Shown: piece by piece, positions 16,328-24,502 of the stretch
How positions within the stretch are numbered: position 1 is the first letter of the stretch
How the letters are laid out: every line of letters starts with the position of its first letter
The notes under the pieces: model-generated
Databases searched by the model: none
What the model was told of the DNA's origin: nothing
What the model saw: only the letters and a program-made list of their open reading frames with translations
Program-made: the position numbers and the translations under genes
Source of the DNA: Rhizobacter sp. SG703
Lineage (GTDB): Bacteria; Pseudomonadota; Gammaproteobacteria; Burkholderiales; Burkholderiaceae_C
Assembly: GCF_012275445.1 (NCBI RefSeq)
Contig: NZ_JAAZQK010000010.1
Span: 62,001-126,000, forward strand
Length of the DNA stretch: 64,000 nt
Direction: 5' to 3'

Positions 16328-17028
16328 TGGACTACAGCCGGCCCGAGCTGGCCGATCGCCTGGGCGCCGAATACGTCGCCGGCACGCTGCGCGGCCCGGC
16401 GCGGCGGCGCTTCGAATCGCTGCTGCCCGGCCACCCGGCGCTGCGCGGCGCGGTGCAGCGCTGGCAAGAGCGGCTGATGCCGCTGACCGTCACGCTGGCG
16501 CCGGTGACGCCGCCGGCCCGCGTGTGGCGGCGCATCGAGGCGCGCCTCGGGCTGCGGCCCGCTGAAGCGCCGTCGCAGGCCTGGTGGGCTCGGCTCGCGT
16601 TCTGGCGCGTGCTGAGCGGCATCGCCACCGCGGCGACGCTGGCGCTGGCCTTCATCGTCGCGAGCCCGCCGCCGGCGCAGGCGCCGATCGTCGTCGTGCT
16701 GTCGGCGGCCGCACCGGCCGACCAGCCGAATGCGGTGACGCCGGCGAGCTTCGTCGCCAGCATCAGCGCCGACGGCCGCGCGATGGTGACGCGGCCGCTG
16801 TTGCCGGTCAGCGTGCAGGCCGACCGCTCGCTCGAGCTGTGGGCGCTGCCGCCGAGCGGCGCGCCGCGCTCGCTGGGCGTGATCTCGGCCAGCGGCTCGA
16901 CGGTGGTGCGCCGCGGGCAGGTGCTGCAGGGCACCTCGGCGCTGGCCGTCACGCTGGAGCCGCCGGGCGGATCGCCGTCGGGCGCGCCGACCGGCCCGGT
17001 GCTGTACGTCGGCAAGCTGAGCTCGTAG
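16327..17028 (+). CDS. RskA-type membrane anti-sigma factor
   Basis: The protein has 233 residues. The N-terminal anti-sigma helix bundle (LADRLGAEYVAGTLRGPARRRFESLLPGHPALRGAVQRWQERL) is followed by one membrane helix (about residues 95-115) and a periplasmic RskA C-terminal domain with SLELWALP and LAVTLEPPGGSP...GPVLYVGKL. It should hold the sigma factor at the membrane until a periplasmic signal releases it. ATG 16327 overlaps the stop of the sigma gene. Confidence 0.92.
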   Translation: MDYSRPELADRLGAEYVAGTLRGPARRRFESLLPGHPALRGAVQRWQERLMPLTVTLAPVTPPARVWRRIEARLGLRPAEAPSQAWWARLAFWRVLSGIATAATLALAFIVASPPPAQAPIVVVLSAAAPADQPNAVTPASFVASISADGRAMVTRPLLPVSVQADRSLELWALPPSGAPRSLGVISASGSTVVRRGQVLQGTSALAVTLEPPGGSPSGAPTGPVLYVGKLSS

Positions 17029-17046
17029 CCCGCAATAGCTGGCCGG

Positions 17047-18549
17047 CTAGCCGCTGGGCAACACCACGCTGAAGGTCGAGCCGAGGCCCGACGCGCTCTC
17101 GACCTCGATGCGCCCACCCATCAGCACGACCAGCGCGCGCGTGATCGCGAGGCCGATGCCGGTGCCCTGGATGCCGCTGCGCTGCTGCGCGAGCCGGTTG
17201 AACGGCTCGAACAGCTGCGGCAGGTCCTTCGGCGCGATGCCGACGCCGTCGTCGATCACCTGCAGCAGCACCTCGCCGTCGAGCGGTTCGGCACGCACCC
17301 GCACCGAACCGCCGGCGCGGTTGTACTTGACCGCATTGCTCAGCAGGTTCAGCACCACCTGGCGCAGCCGAGTCGGGTCGGCACGCACCTGCAGCGCCTG
17401 CGCGCCTTCGATCGGCTGCAGCGCGACGCCCGCCTCGCCGGCCTGCGGCGCCAGCATGTCCAGGCATTCGCCGAGCAGCGGGCCGAGCGCGATGTTCTGC
17501 GATTCGATCGACAGCTGCCCGGCCTCGATGCGGGTGTGGTCGAGCAGGTCGCCGATCATGCGCAGCAGGTGCTCGCCCGATTCGCGGATCAGCCCGACGC
17601 GCCGGCGCTGCGCCGCGCTGAGCGGCTCGTCGTCGAGTTCGAGCAGCTGCGCGAAGCCGAGCACCGCGTTCAGCGGCGTGCGCAGCTCGTGGCTCATGCG
17701 CGACAGGAACTCGGTCTTCGCGCGGTTCGCCGCGTCGGCCGTCACCGCGGCGGCGCGCGCCTTCTCGAGCTCGCGGTACTCGGTGACGTCCTCGAGGTAG
17801 CCGTGCCACAGGACCGAGCCGTCGTCGCCCCGCCGCGGCGACGACACCGCCTGCATCCAACGCAGCGTGCCGTCGGGGTGGTGGTAGCGGTACTCGGTGC
17901 GCTGCGCGGCCTTGCTGCGTGCCCAGTCGGACACCGCGGCCATCAGGTCCTCGCGGTCGCTGCGCGCGATGCGGCGGAACATCTCCATCGCATCGCCCAT
18001 CAACTGCTGCGGCGTCAGCCCGAGCACCTCGACGCAGCGATCGCTGACGAACGGGATCTCGGCGCGCCCGTCGGGCCACAGCCGGTACTGGTAGAGCACG
18101 CCGGGCACGTGCCGCATGATCTGCTGCAGCCGTTCGTCGCGCTCGGCGGCCTCGCCCTGCGCCTGGCGGCGCAAGGTCACGTCGCTCAGCGTGCCGACCA
18201 TGCGGCGCGGCCGCCCGTCCGGCCACCATTCGACGATGCGCCCGCGCTCGGCCAGCCAGCGCCAGCTGCCGTCCTTGTGGCGCGCGCGGTATTCGCTCTC
18301 GTAGGCCGAGATCTCGCCGCGCGCATGGCGCAGGTAGGCCGCATGGTTCAGCGGCCGGTCGTCGGGGTGGATCACGGTGTCCCAGCCGGCCTGGTTCGGC
18401 GGCAGCTCGCCGACCGCGTAGCCGAGCAGCGCGACGCTGCCGTCCATGCCGCTGAGCGCGTCGGCCTCCATGTCCCAGGCCCAGACCGAGGTGCCGGCAC
18501 CGACCAGCGCCTCGCGCATCAACCGGTCCTGCTGCAGCTCGGTGGCCAT
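17047..18549 (-). CDS. PAS-domain sensor histidine kinase
   Basis: The protein has about 500 residues. Two PAS/PAC units (VWAWDMEADALSG... and VLYQYRLWPDGRAEIPFVSDRCVEVLGL) precede a dimerisation helix with the phospho-acceptor His (MSHELRTPLNAVLGF, near residue 287) and an ATPase domain with N-box NLLSNAVKYN, G1 DDGVGIA and G2 GTGIGLAI. There is no membrane segment, so it is a soluble sensor. No response regulator is adjacent, making it an orphan; the nearest, at 35.2 kb, is too distant to pair by position. ATG 18549 is preferred over TTG 18576. Confidence 0.92.
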   Translation of the reverse strand: MATELQQDRLMREALVGAGTSVWAWDMEADALSGMDGSVALLGYAVGELPPNQAGWDTVIHPDDRPLNHAAYLRHARGEISAYESEYRARHKDGSWRWLAERGRIVEWWPDGRPRRMVGTLSDVTLRRQAQGEAAERDERLQQIMRHVPGVLYQYRLWPDGRAEIPFVSDRCVEVLGLTPQQLMGDAMEMFRRIARSDREDLMAAVSDWARSKAAQRTEYRYHHPDGTLRWMQAVSSPRRGDDGSVLWHGYLEDVTEYRELEKARAAAVTADAANRAKTEFLSRMSHELRTPLNAVLGFAQLLELDDEPLSAAQRRRVGLIRESGEHLLRMIGDLLDHTRIEAGQLSIESQNIALGPLLGECLDMLAPQAGEAGVALQPIEGAQALQVRADPTRLRQVVLNLLSNAVKYNRAGGSVRVRAEPLDGEVLLQVIDDGVGIAPKDLPQLFEPFNRLAQQRSGIQGTGIGLAITRALVVLMGGRIEVESASGLGSTFSVVLPSG

Positions 18550-18565
18550 CGCGGTGCCGTCGGTG

Positions 18566-19579
18566 TCAGGCGGCAAGCAAGCGGTCGGCGAGCGCGGCTT
18601 CGACCCGCTGCGGGCTGACGCCCGTCAGGCAGCGTGTGTGGCCGAAGCGGCAGACGCGGTCGAAGCAGGGCGCGCAATCGAGCTGCAGTTCTTCCTTCAG
18701 CCAGATCACCTGCGCGCGCGGGTTCAGCGGCGGCGTGTGTTCGGGACTGGTCGAGCCGAACACCGCGACCTGCGGAATGCCGAACGCCGCGGCCACGTGC
18801 ATCAGGCCGGAGTCGTTGCTGACGACGCCGCGCGCGCCGGCGATCAGCACCATCGCGTCGATCAGCGTCGTCTTGCCGGCCAGCACGCGGCAGGCGCCGG
18901 GCGCGGCCGCGGCGATCTCGTCGCACAGCGCGACCTCCTTGCCGGAGCCGAGCAGCACGACCGGCAGGCCGTGCGCGGCGTGCAATGAACGCGCCAGCTC
19001 GGCGTAGTGCGAGGCCGGCCAGCATTTCGCGGGGCCGTATTCAGCGCCCGGCGCGAAGGCCCAGTAACCTTGCGGCGCCAGCCCGGCGGCGGCGGTCACG
19101 CGTTCGAGCGTCGCCGCATCGAACTGCAGCCGCGGCCGTTCGGTCTCTTGGGCGGCAACAGCGGGCCCGCCGGCCAGCGCGCTGTAGAACGCCACCATCG
19201 GCGGTCGCCCGCCCGGGTTCGGCAGCCGCTTGTTCAACAGCAGCGGGCGGCCTTCGCCCTGGTAGCCGATGCGCTGCGGGATGCCGGCGAAGAACGGGAT
19301 CAGCGCCGACTTGATCGAGTTCGGCAGCACGTAGGCGGTGTCGAAGCGGCCGCGCAGCGTGGCCGCGACGCGGCGCCGCGCCGACCAGTCGAGCCGCCCG
19401 TGCGCGAACGGCAGCTCGATCACCTCGCGCACGCCGGCCATCGCCCGGTACACCGGCGCGACCCACGGCAGCGCGGCCGCCGTGACCTCGTCGCCGCGCG
19501 CGGCCAGCCGGCTGACCAGCGGCTGCGACATCACCGCGTCGCCGATCCACTGCGGGGCGATCAGCAAGGCGCGGTTCAT
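18566..19579 (-). CDS. waaF: Lipopolysaccharide heptosyltransferase II
   Basis: The protein has 337 residues and is a GT9-family glycosyltransferase that adds the second L-glycero-D-manno-heptose to the LPS inner core. Visible signatures are RALLIAPQWIGDAVMSQPL at the start, the donor-binding PGAEYGPAKCWP, GSGKEV, VSNDSGLMHVAAA and the C-terminal CFDRVCRFGHTRCL. GTG 19582 directly before the ATG is an alternative start. The gene follows the zinc-finger protein and ilvE on the same strand. Confidence 0.94.
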   Translation of the reverse strand: MNRALLIAPQWIGDAVMSQPLVSRLAARGDEVTAAALPWVAPVYRAMAGVREVIELPFAHGRLDWSARRRVAATLRGRFDTAYVLPNSIKSALIPFFAGIPQRIGYQGEGRPLLLNKRLPNPGGRPPMVAFYSALAGGPAVAAQETERPRLQFDAATLERVTAAAGLAPQGYWAFAPGAEYGPAKCWPASHYAELARSLHAAHGLPVVLLGSGKEVALCDEIAAAAPGACRVLAGKTTLIDAMVLIAGARGVVSNDSGLMHVAAAFGIPQVAVFGSTSPEHTPPLNPRAQVIWLKEELQLDCAPCFDRVCRFGHTRCLTGVSPQRVEAALADRLLAA

Positions 19580-19601
19580 CACGTCGCTTCAGTGCGTCGA
19601 T

Positions 19602-19814
19602 TCAGTGCGTGTGAAGCTTTTCGCCGGCCTTCAGGCGGTAGACCGTGCCGCAGTAGGGGCACTTGCCTTCGCCGGTCGTCGCGACGTCGATGAACACCTT
19701 CGGGTGGGTGCTCCACAGCGTCATCTTCGGGTTCGGGCAGAACACCACGCCGGGGCCCTGCACGTCGTGCGCGGTGACCTCGACCACTTCCTGTTGCTTG
19801 TTCGTGCTGCTCAT
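19602..19814 (-). CDS. Small zinc-finger domain protein
   Basis: The protein has 70 residues. A Cys/His set (VVFCPNPKMTLWSTHPKVFI ... CPYCGTVYRL) resembles the zinc-finger_CHCC/NDUFS6-like fold found in small bacterial proteins. It lies between ilvE and waaF, an arrangement common in Burkholderiales. The function is unknown; zinc binding is inferred from the Cys-His-Cys-Cys spacing. Confidence 0.88.
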   Translation of the reverse strand: MSSTNKQQEVVEVTAHDVQGPGVVFCPNPKMTLWSTHPKVFIDVATTGEGKCPYCGTVYRLKAGEKLHTH

Positions 19815-19821
19815 GGGGTCC

Positions 19822-20745
19822 TCAGACGGCGGTCAGCCATTCGGCGTATTTGGGGTTGCGGCCGTTCACGATGTCGAAGAACGCGCTCTGGATCTTTTCG
19901 GTGATCGGCCCGCGCGAGCCGCTGCCGAGCTCGATGCGGTCGAGTTCGCGGATCGGCGTCACCTCGGCGGCGGTGCCGGTGAAGAAGGCCTCGTCGCTGA
20001 TGTAGACCTCGTCGCGCGTGATGCGCTTCTCGACCAGCTTCAGGCCGAGGTCGTTGCAGATCGCGAAGATGGTGTTGCGGGTGATGCCGTTCAGCGCGCC
20101 GGCCGACAGGTCGGGCGTGTAGACCACGCCGTTCTTGATCACGAAGATGTTCTCGCCGGCGCCTTCGCTGACGAAGCCGGAGGCGTCGAGCAGCAGCGCC
20201 TCGTCATAGCCGTCCTCGGTGGCTTCCATGTTCGCGAGGATCGAGTTGGTGTAGTTGCTGACCGCCTTGGCCTGCGTCATCGTGATGTTGACGTGGTGGC
20301 GGGTGTAGCTGCTGGTCTTCACGCGGATGCCGCGCCGCAGGCCTTCTTCGCCCAGGTAGGCGCCCCAGGACCAGGCGGCGACCATCAGGTGGATCTGGTT
20401 GCCCTTCGGGCTGACGCCCAGCTTCTCGGAGCCGATCCAGGTCAGCGGGCGCAGGTAGCAGCTCTCGAGCTGGTTCTCGCGCACCACGGTGCGCTGCGCG
20501 TCCATCACTTCCTGCAGCGAGAACGGGATCTTCATGCGCAGGATCTTCGCGCTGTTGAAGAGCCGCTCGGTGTGCTCGCGCAGGCGGAAGATCGCCGTGC
20601 CCTGCGCGGTCTTGTAGGCGCGCACGCCCTCGAAGGCACCGCACCCGTAGTGCAGCGTGTGGCTGAGCACGTGGATCCTGGCGTCGCGCCAGTCCACCAG
20701 CTGCCCGTCCATCCAGATTTTTCCGTCGCGATCGGCCATCGACAT
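19822..20745 (-). CDS. ilvE: Branched-chain amino acid aminotransferase
   Basis: The protein has 307 residues and is a fold-type IV PLP enzyme for the last step of Leu/Ile/Val synthesis. Visible motifs are HYGCGAFEGVRAY, the PLP lysine at about residue 160 in MTQAKAVSNY, EALLLDASGFVSEGAGENIF and the FFTGTAAEVTPI strand. The start at ATG 20745 has CAGGAG seven bases upstream; the open frame beyond it overlaps other genes and is not coding. It is first of a minus-strand group with the zinc-finger protein and waaF. Confidence 0.96.
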   Translation of the reverse strand: MSMADRDGKIWMDGQLVDWRDARIHVLSHTLHYGCGAFEGVRAYKTAQGTAIFRLREHTERLFNSAKILRMKIPFSLQEVMDAQRTVVRENQLESCYLRPLTWIGSEKLGVSPKGNQIHLMVAAWSWGAYLGEEGLRRGIRVKTSSYTRHHVNITMTQAKAVSNYTNSILANMEATEDGYDEALLLDASGFVSEGAGENIFVIKNGVVYTPDLSAGALNGITRNTIFAICNDLGLKLVEKRITRDEVYISDEAFFTGTAAEVTPIRELDRIELGSGSRGPITEKIQSAFFDIVNGRNPKYAEWLTAV

Positions 20746-20786
20746 GGCAGGCTCCTGTAGGGGGAAATGAGGCTGAACCGGCGATT

Positions 20787-21185
20787 TTACGGATGCGACG
20801 GGTCGGACGGCTCGGCCGGGCGCACCAGCGTCCAGGTCGCGAGCTTGCCGCCCTTGAATTCGAGCGTGACCTCGCTGCCGCCATCGTCGGCCCAGGCCCA
20901 GGTGTCGCGCTGCGGATCGATGCGTCGGCCGAGGCTGCGCGTCATCGTCACCACCTGCATCATCGTCAGGCCGGCGCTCAGCTTCGAATTCAGCATCACG
21001 GTGCTGCCGACATGGCCGACCGGCGCCTCGCCGGCGTTCTTCATCACGCGCAGTGCGCGGCTGAACTGGATCAGCAGCCAGAACACGATCACCGACACCG
21101 CCATCACGACGCCCTGCCAGCCATAGGCCTGCCACGCTGCCGCCACCGCGATCAACGCGAGGCCCCACCCGACGATTGGATTCAT
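20787..21185 (-). CDS. Conserved small membrane protein
   Basis: The protein has 132 residues. One or two N-terminal membrane helices (VGWGLALIAVAAAW and VVMAVSVIVFWLLIQF) are followed by a soluble part with VMKNAGEAPVGHVGSTVMLNSKL and a WAWADDGGSEVTLEFKGG strand. Homologues are sometimes labelled glycerate kinase in databases; the sequence has nothing of a kinase. The function is unknown. Its ATG overlaps the stop of the phosphoesterase gene (ATGA), so they are coupled. Confidence 0.75.
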   Translation of the reverse strand: MNPIVGWGLALIAVAAAWQAYGWQGVVMAVSVIVFWLLIQFSRALRVMKNAGEAPVGHVGSTVMLNSKLSAGLTMMQVVTMTRSLGRRIDPQRDTWAWADDGGSEVTLEFKGGKLATWTLVRPAEPSDPSHP

Positions 21186-21979
21186 GCGCGCGATGTTACG
21201 GGGCCGACCGGGGCACCGGCCTGTGCAGTTTCCACAACGAAGCCGGTTCGCAGCGCGCCGGCCCAGTCTGGCCGGCCGTGCCGTTCGGCCAGGCGCGCGG
21301 CCGGTTCGGGGTCGTACGGCACCGCGCGCAGTTCGACCTGCCAGCCGGCCGGACGGCGCGTCAGCAGCGCATAGCGGGCATGCGGCGTGCCGTTCTCGAC
21401 GACGTGCGGATGCGGGTGCGCATCGTCGTAGGCCTGCAGCCCGACGCTGCCGGGGTTGACGACGAGCCGGCCGTCGGCGAGCCGCAGCGCGCGCGGCACG
21501 TGGGTGTGGCCGCACAGGATCACGCCGTGGGCGACCCCGTGCTGGGCCTGGCCGGCGCGGGCCGTCGCTTCGGCGAGCGTTGCGGGCCGCATGCCGCCGG
21601 GGTCGACCGATTCGAGGAAGTAGACGAGGTCGCTGTCGGGCGTGCCGTGGCAGCAGAACAGCTCGTCGGTCAGCTGCAGCGTGGCGGGCAACGCGGTCAG
21701 CCAGGCGCGATGCTGCGGCAGCAATCGCGAGGCCGCGAACGCATCGGAGGCCCCCATCGCCGCAACGTCCGGCGCCAGCACCTGGCGCTCGTGGTTGCCG
21801 CGGATCGTCGGCACGTCGAGCGAGATCAGCCGCTCGGCGGTTTCGGCGATCCACAACGGGCCGGACAGGATGTCGCCGAGGTTGACCGCCAGGTCGGCGC
21901 CGGTGGTGGCGATGTCGGCCAGCACCGCGTCGAGCGCGTGCAGGTTGCCGTGGATGTCGGAGAAGGCGGCCAGTCGCAT
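21182..21979 (-). CDS. Calcineurin-like metallophosphoesterase (YfcE/MJ0936 type)
   Basis: The protein has 265 residues. Metal-ligand motifs appear in order: FSDIHGN, LGDILSGP, RGNHER, CCHGTP and CGHTHVPR, followed by the NPGSVG loop. This is the single-domain phosphodiesterase arrangement with two metals. The substrate is unknown. It is followed without a gap by the small membrane protein gene. Confidence 0.92.
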   Translation of the reverse strand: MRLAAFSDIHGNLHALDAVLADIATTGADLAVNLGDILSGPLWIAETAERLISLDVPTIRGNHERQVLAPDVAAMGASDAFAASRLLPQHRAWLTALPATLQLTDELFCCHGTPDSDLVYFLESVDPGGMRPATLAEATARAGQAQHGVAHGVILCGHTHVPRALRLADGRLVVNPGSVGLQAYDDAHPHPHVVENGTPHARYALLTRRPAGWQVELRAVPYDPEPAARLAERHGRPDWAGALRTGFVVETAQAGAPVGPVTSRA

Positions 21980-21991
21980 GCCGCCATTGGA

Positions 21992-22255
21992 CTACGAACG
22001 GCGGTGGATGCGAATGGTCTGCGCCTTGCCGCCCTGCGCCGCCGCGGCCGCCTTCGCCGGCACGTCGCAGCCGTCGCAGCCGCAGCCGGTGGGCACCTGC
22101 GCGGCCCGCTGCAGCCGGCGCGCGACCGGCGCCGGCCACGCCGACCAGCGCGCGAGGCGCCTGGCGAGCGTGCGGCGCAGCGCCGCCGGCATCAGCACGT
22201 TGACCGCGTAGCCGAAGCAGCCGAGGACGATCAATCCGACGATCAGGTCTTGCAT
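21992..22255 (-). CDS. Small Cys-rich protein downstream of feoB (DUF6587-like)
   Basis: The protein has 87 residues: one N-terminal membrane helix (LIVGLIVLGCFGYAVNVL), a basic amphipathic region and a cysteine cluster (TGCGCDGC) before a short polar tail. It starts 16 bases after feoB and is the third gene of the feo operon. Position, the single helix and the Cys cluster suggest a partner of FeoB comparable to FeoC, possibly sensing or binding iron. This is inference; from memory, relatives are called DUF6587. Confidence 0.75.
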   Translation of the reverse strand: MQDLIVGLIVLGCFGYAVNVLMPAALRRTLARRLARWSAWPAPVARRLQRAAQVPTGCGCDGCDVPAKAAAAAQGGKAQTIRIHRRS

Positions 22256-22270
22256 GGCGGGCCTTTCAGC

Positions 22271-24124
22271 TCATGCGCCGAACCACAGCGTGGCGCGGTA
22301 GGTGATGAAGGACGCGATGTACGCGAGCGCGAACAGGTAACCCGCCATGATCAGCGGGTAGCGCCACGAATTGGTCTCGCGGCGCACGACCGCGAGCGTC
22401 GACATGCACTGCGGTGCGAACACGTACCAGGCGAGCAGCGAATAGGCGGTGGCGATCGACCAGCTCTGCGCGATCACCGGCGCCAGCGAATCGGCCACCT
22501 CGCCGGCCGCCGACATCGCATACACCGTGCCGAGCGCGCCGACCGCCACTTCGCGCGCCGCCAGCCCCGGCACCAGCGCGATCGAGATCTGCCAGTTGAA
22601 GCCGATCGGCGCGAAGACCACTTCGAGCGCCCGGCCGAGGTAACCCGCCAGGCTGTACTGGATGGCCGGGCCGGTCGCGCCGTCGGGCGGGCCGGGGAAG
22701 CTCGACAGGAACCACAGCACCACCGTCAGCGCGAAGATGATCGTGCCGACGCGGCGCAGGAAGATGCGGGCGCGTTCCCACAGGCCGATCGCGAGGTTGC
22801 GGACGTTCGGCAGCCGGTACGGCGGCAGCTCCAGCATCAGCGGCTGGTAGCTGCTCTTCATCCAGGTGCGCTTGAGCAGCCAGGCCACCGCCATCGCCGA
22901 CACCACGCCGGCCACGTACAGCACGAACAGCGTGATGCCCTGCAGGTTGAACCAGCCGATGTTGCGCTTCGGCACGAAGGCGCCGATCAGCAGCGCATAG
23001 ACCGGCAAGCGGGCCGAGCAGGTCATCAGCGGCGCGACCATGATGGTCGCAAGCCGGTCGCGCCAGTTCGGGATGGTGCGGGTGGCCATGATGCCGGGGA
23101 TCGCGCACGCGAAGCTCGACAGCAGCGGGATGAAGGCGCGCCCCGACAGGCCGACCTTGCCCATCACGGTGTCGAGCAGGAACGCGGCGCGCGGCAGGTA
23201 GCCCGAATCCTCGAGCACCAGGATGAACAGGAACAGGATCAGGATCTGCGGCAGGAACACCAGCACCATGCCGGCGCCGGCGATCACGCCGTCGACCAGC
23301 AGACTGCGCAGCGCGCCGTCGGCCATGTGGCTGGTCAGGAATTCGCCGGCCGCGGCCATGCCGTTCTTGATGGCGTCCATCGGCACGTTGGCCCACGAGA
23401 ACACCGCCTGGAACACCAGGAACAGCAGCACCGCCAGCAGCGAGAGGCCCCACACCGGGTGCATCACGACCGCGTCGATGCGGTGGTTGAAGCGCTTGAA
23501 CTGCATCGCGCCGGGCACCGCGACCGCCAGGATGCGGCGCACCTCGCGCTGCAGCTCGGGCAGCGTCGGCGTGTCGGCCACCGCCGGCGGCGTCGGCCAT
23601 TCGGCCTGCTTCTCGAGCTCGGCCAGCAGCGCCTCGTGCCCGCGGCTCTGCACCGCGACCGTCTCGACCACCGGAACGCCGAGTTCGGCCGACAGCTTCG
23701 CGACGTCGATCTGCAGGCCGCGCGCGCGGGCGACGTCGGCCATGTTCAGCGAGACGATCATCGGGCGGCCGAGGCGGCGCAGTTCGAGCACCAGGCGCAG
23801 GTTCATCGGCAGGTTGGTGGCGTCGACGACGGCCACCAGCGCGTCGGGCGCCGCCTCGCCGGCGCGCAGCCCCATCACCATCTCGCGGGTGACCTCTTCG
23901 TCGGGCGTGGCCGGCGTCAGGCTGTAGGCGCCGGGCAGGTCGATCACCGACACCGTGCGGCCGCTGCGCAGCGTCGCGCTGCCGATCTTGCGCTCGACGG
24001 TGACGCCGGCGTAGTTGGCGACCTTCTGGCGCGCGCCGGTCAGCAGGTTGAAGAGGGCGGTCTTGCCGCAGTTCGGGTTGCCGACCAGGGCGATCCGCAG
24101 GGCCTGCAGGGCGTCGGTGCTCAT
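22271..24124 (-). CDS. feoB: Ferrous iron transporter B
   Basis: The protein has 617 residues. The N-terminal G domain has G1 at residues 15-22 (GNPNCGKT), G3 DLPGAYSL and G4 NMAD. The C-terminal membrane part has two Gate domains with the conserved cysteines FACAIPGIMATR and MTCSARLPVY and a final FVAPQCMSTLAVVRRE-like segment. It takes up Fe2+ across the inner membrane. It is shorter than the 770-residue E. coli form, as is usual in Betaproteobacteria. ATG 24124 overlaps the feoA stop; Fur regulation is indicated by the box upstream of feoA. Confidence 0.95.
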   Translation of the reverse strand: MSTDALQALRIALVGNPNCGKTALFNLLTGARQKVANYAGVTVERKIGSATLRSGRTVSVIDLPGAYSLTPATPDEEVTREMVMGLRAGEAAPDALVAVVDATNLPMNLRLVLELRRLGRPMIVSLNMADVARARGLQIDVAKLSAELGVPVVETVAVQSRGHEALLAELEKQAEWPTPPAVADTPTLPELQREVRRILAVAVPGAMQFKRFNHRIDAVVMHPVWGLSLLAVLLFLVFQAVFSWANVPMDAIKNGMAAAGEFLTSHMADGALRSLLVDGVIAGAGMVLVFLPQILILFLFILVLEDSGYLPRAAFLLDTVMGKVGLSGRAFIPLLSSFACAIPGIMATRTIPNWRDRLATIMVAPLMTCSARLPVYALLIGAFVPKRNIGWFNLQGITLFVLYVAGVVSAMAVAWLLKRTWMKSSYQPLMLELPPYRLPNVRNLAIGLWERARIFLRRVGTIIFALTVVLWFLSSFPGPPDGATGPAIQYSLAGYLGRALEVVFAPIGFNWQISIALVPGLAAREVAVGALGTVYAMSAAGEVADSLAPVIAQSWSIATAYSLLAWYVFAPQCMSTLAVVRRETNSWRYPLIMAGYLFALAYIASFITYRATLWFGA

Positions 24125-24381
24125 GCCGGCAACCCTTCGACATTCACCTCGACGCACTGCGCCTCGACCCGGCGCAGCGCGAAGAAGGTCTCGCCGATCT
24201 GCACCGCGAGCGGCTCGCGCCCGCCCGGGCCGCGCCGCAGCAGCTGCACCGGCTCGCCGGGCAGGAAGCCCAGCTCGCTCAGGCGGTGCAGCAGCTGCGG
24301 GTCGGGCGAGCCTTCGGCACGCAGGCCGATGACGGTGCCGCGGGCACCGGCGGGCAGATCGGAAAGGCGGGGAGCGGTCAT
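24121..24381 (-). CDS. feoA: FeoA-domain protein
   Basis: The protein has 86 residues and is an SH3-like FeoA domain: LSDLPAGARGTVIGL, RLSELGFLPGEPVQLLRRGP, and an AVQIGETFFALRRVEA strand. It is a small cytoplasmic partner needed for FeoB-dependent Fe2+ uptake. It is the first gene of the feo operon and overlaps feoB by four bases. Confidence 0.93.
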   Translation of the reverse strand: MTAPRLSDLPAGARGTVIGLRAEGSPDPQLLHRLSELGFLPGEPVQLLRRGPGGREPLAVQIGETFFALRRVEAQCVEVNVEGLPA

Positions 24382-24437
24382 ACGGGCGGGGCGGGCAAAA
24401 CCAGGGAGCGGTCACGGCAGGGCGACAGCCGCCCGAT

Positions 24438-24456
24438 GCAAATGATAATAGCTCTT
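24438..24456. promoter_or_regulatory. Fur box upstream of feoA
   Basis: GCAAATGATAATAGCTCTT matches the Fur consensus well in its left two hexamers (GCAAAT, GATAAT) and less well in the third. It lies about 57-75 bases before the feoA start. Iron-dependent repression of feoAB and the third gene is therefore expected, as known for feo operons. Confidence 0.7.
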
Positions 24457-24502
24457 GTTTGGCCGCACCCCTCGCAAGGGCGCTCCGGCGGTTTGCGCCG
24501 GG

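Noticed and set aside
20787-22139. A single 450-codon protein covering the phosphoesterase and small membrane gene
   Set aside because: Its first two thirds are antisense-like, low-complexity sequence in the wrong frame. Only the end from ATG 21185 has real protein features.
21176-24445. Very long open frame on the plus strand opposite the phosphoesterase and feo genes
   Set aside because: Its product is Arg/His/Gln-rich and repetitive, as expected for the complement of GC-rich coding DNA. The minus-strand genes have complete family motifs.
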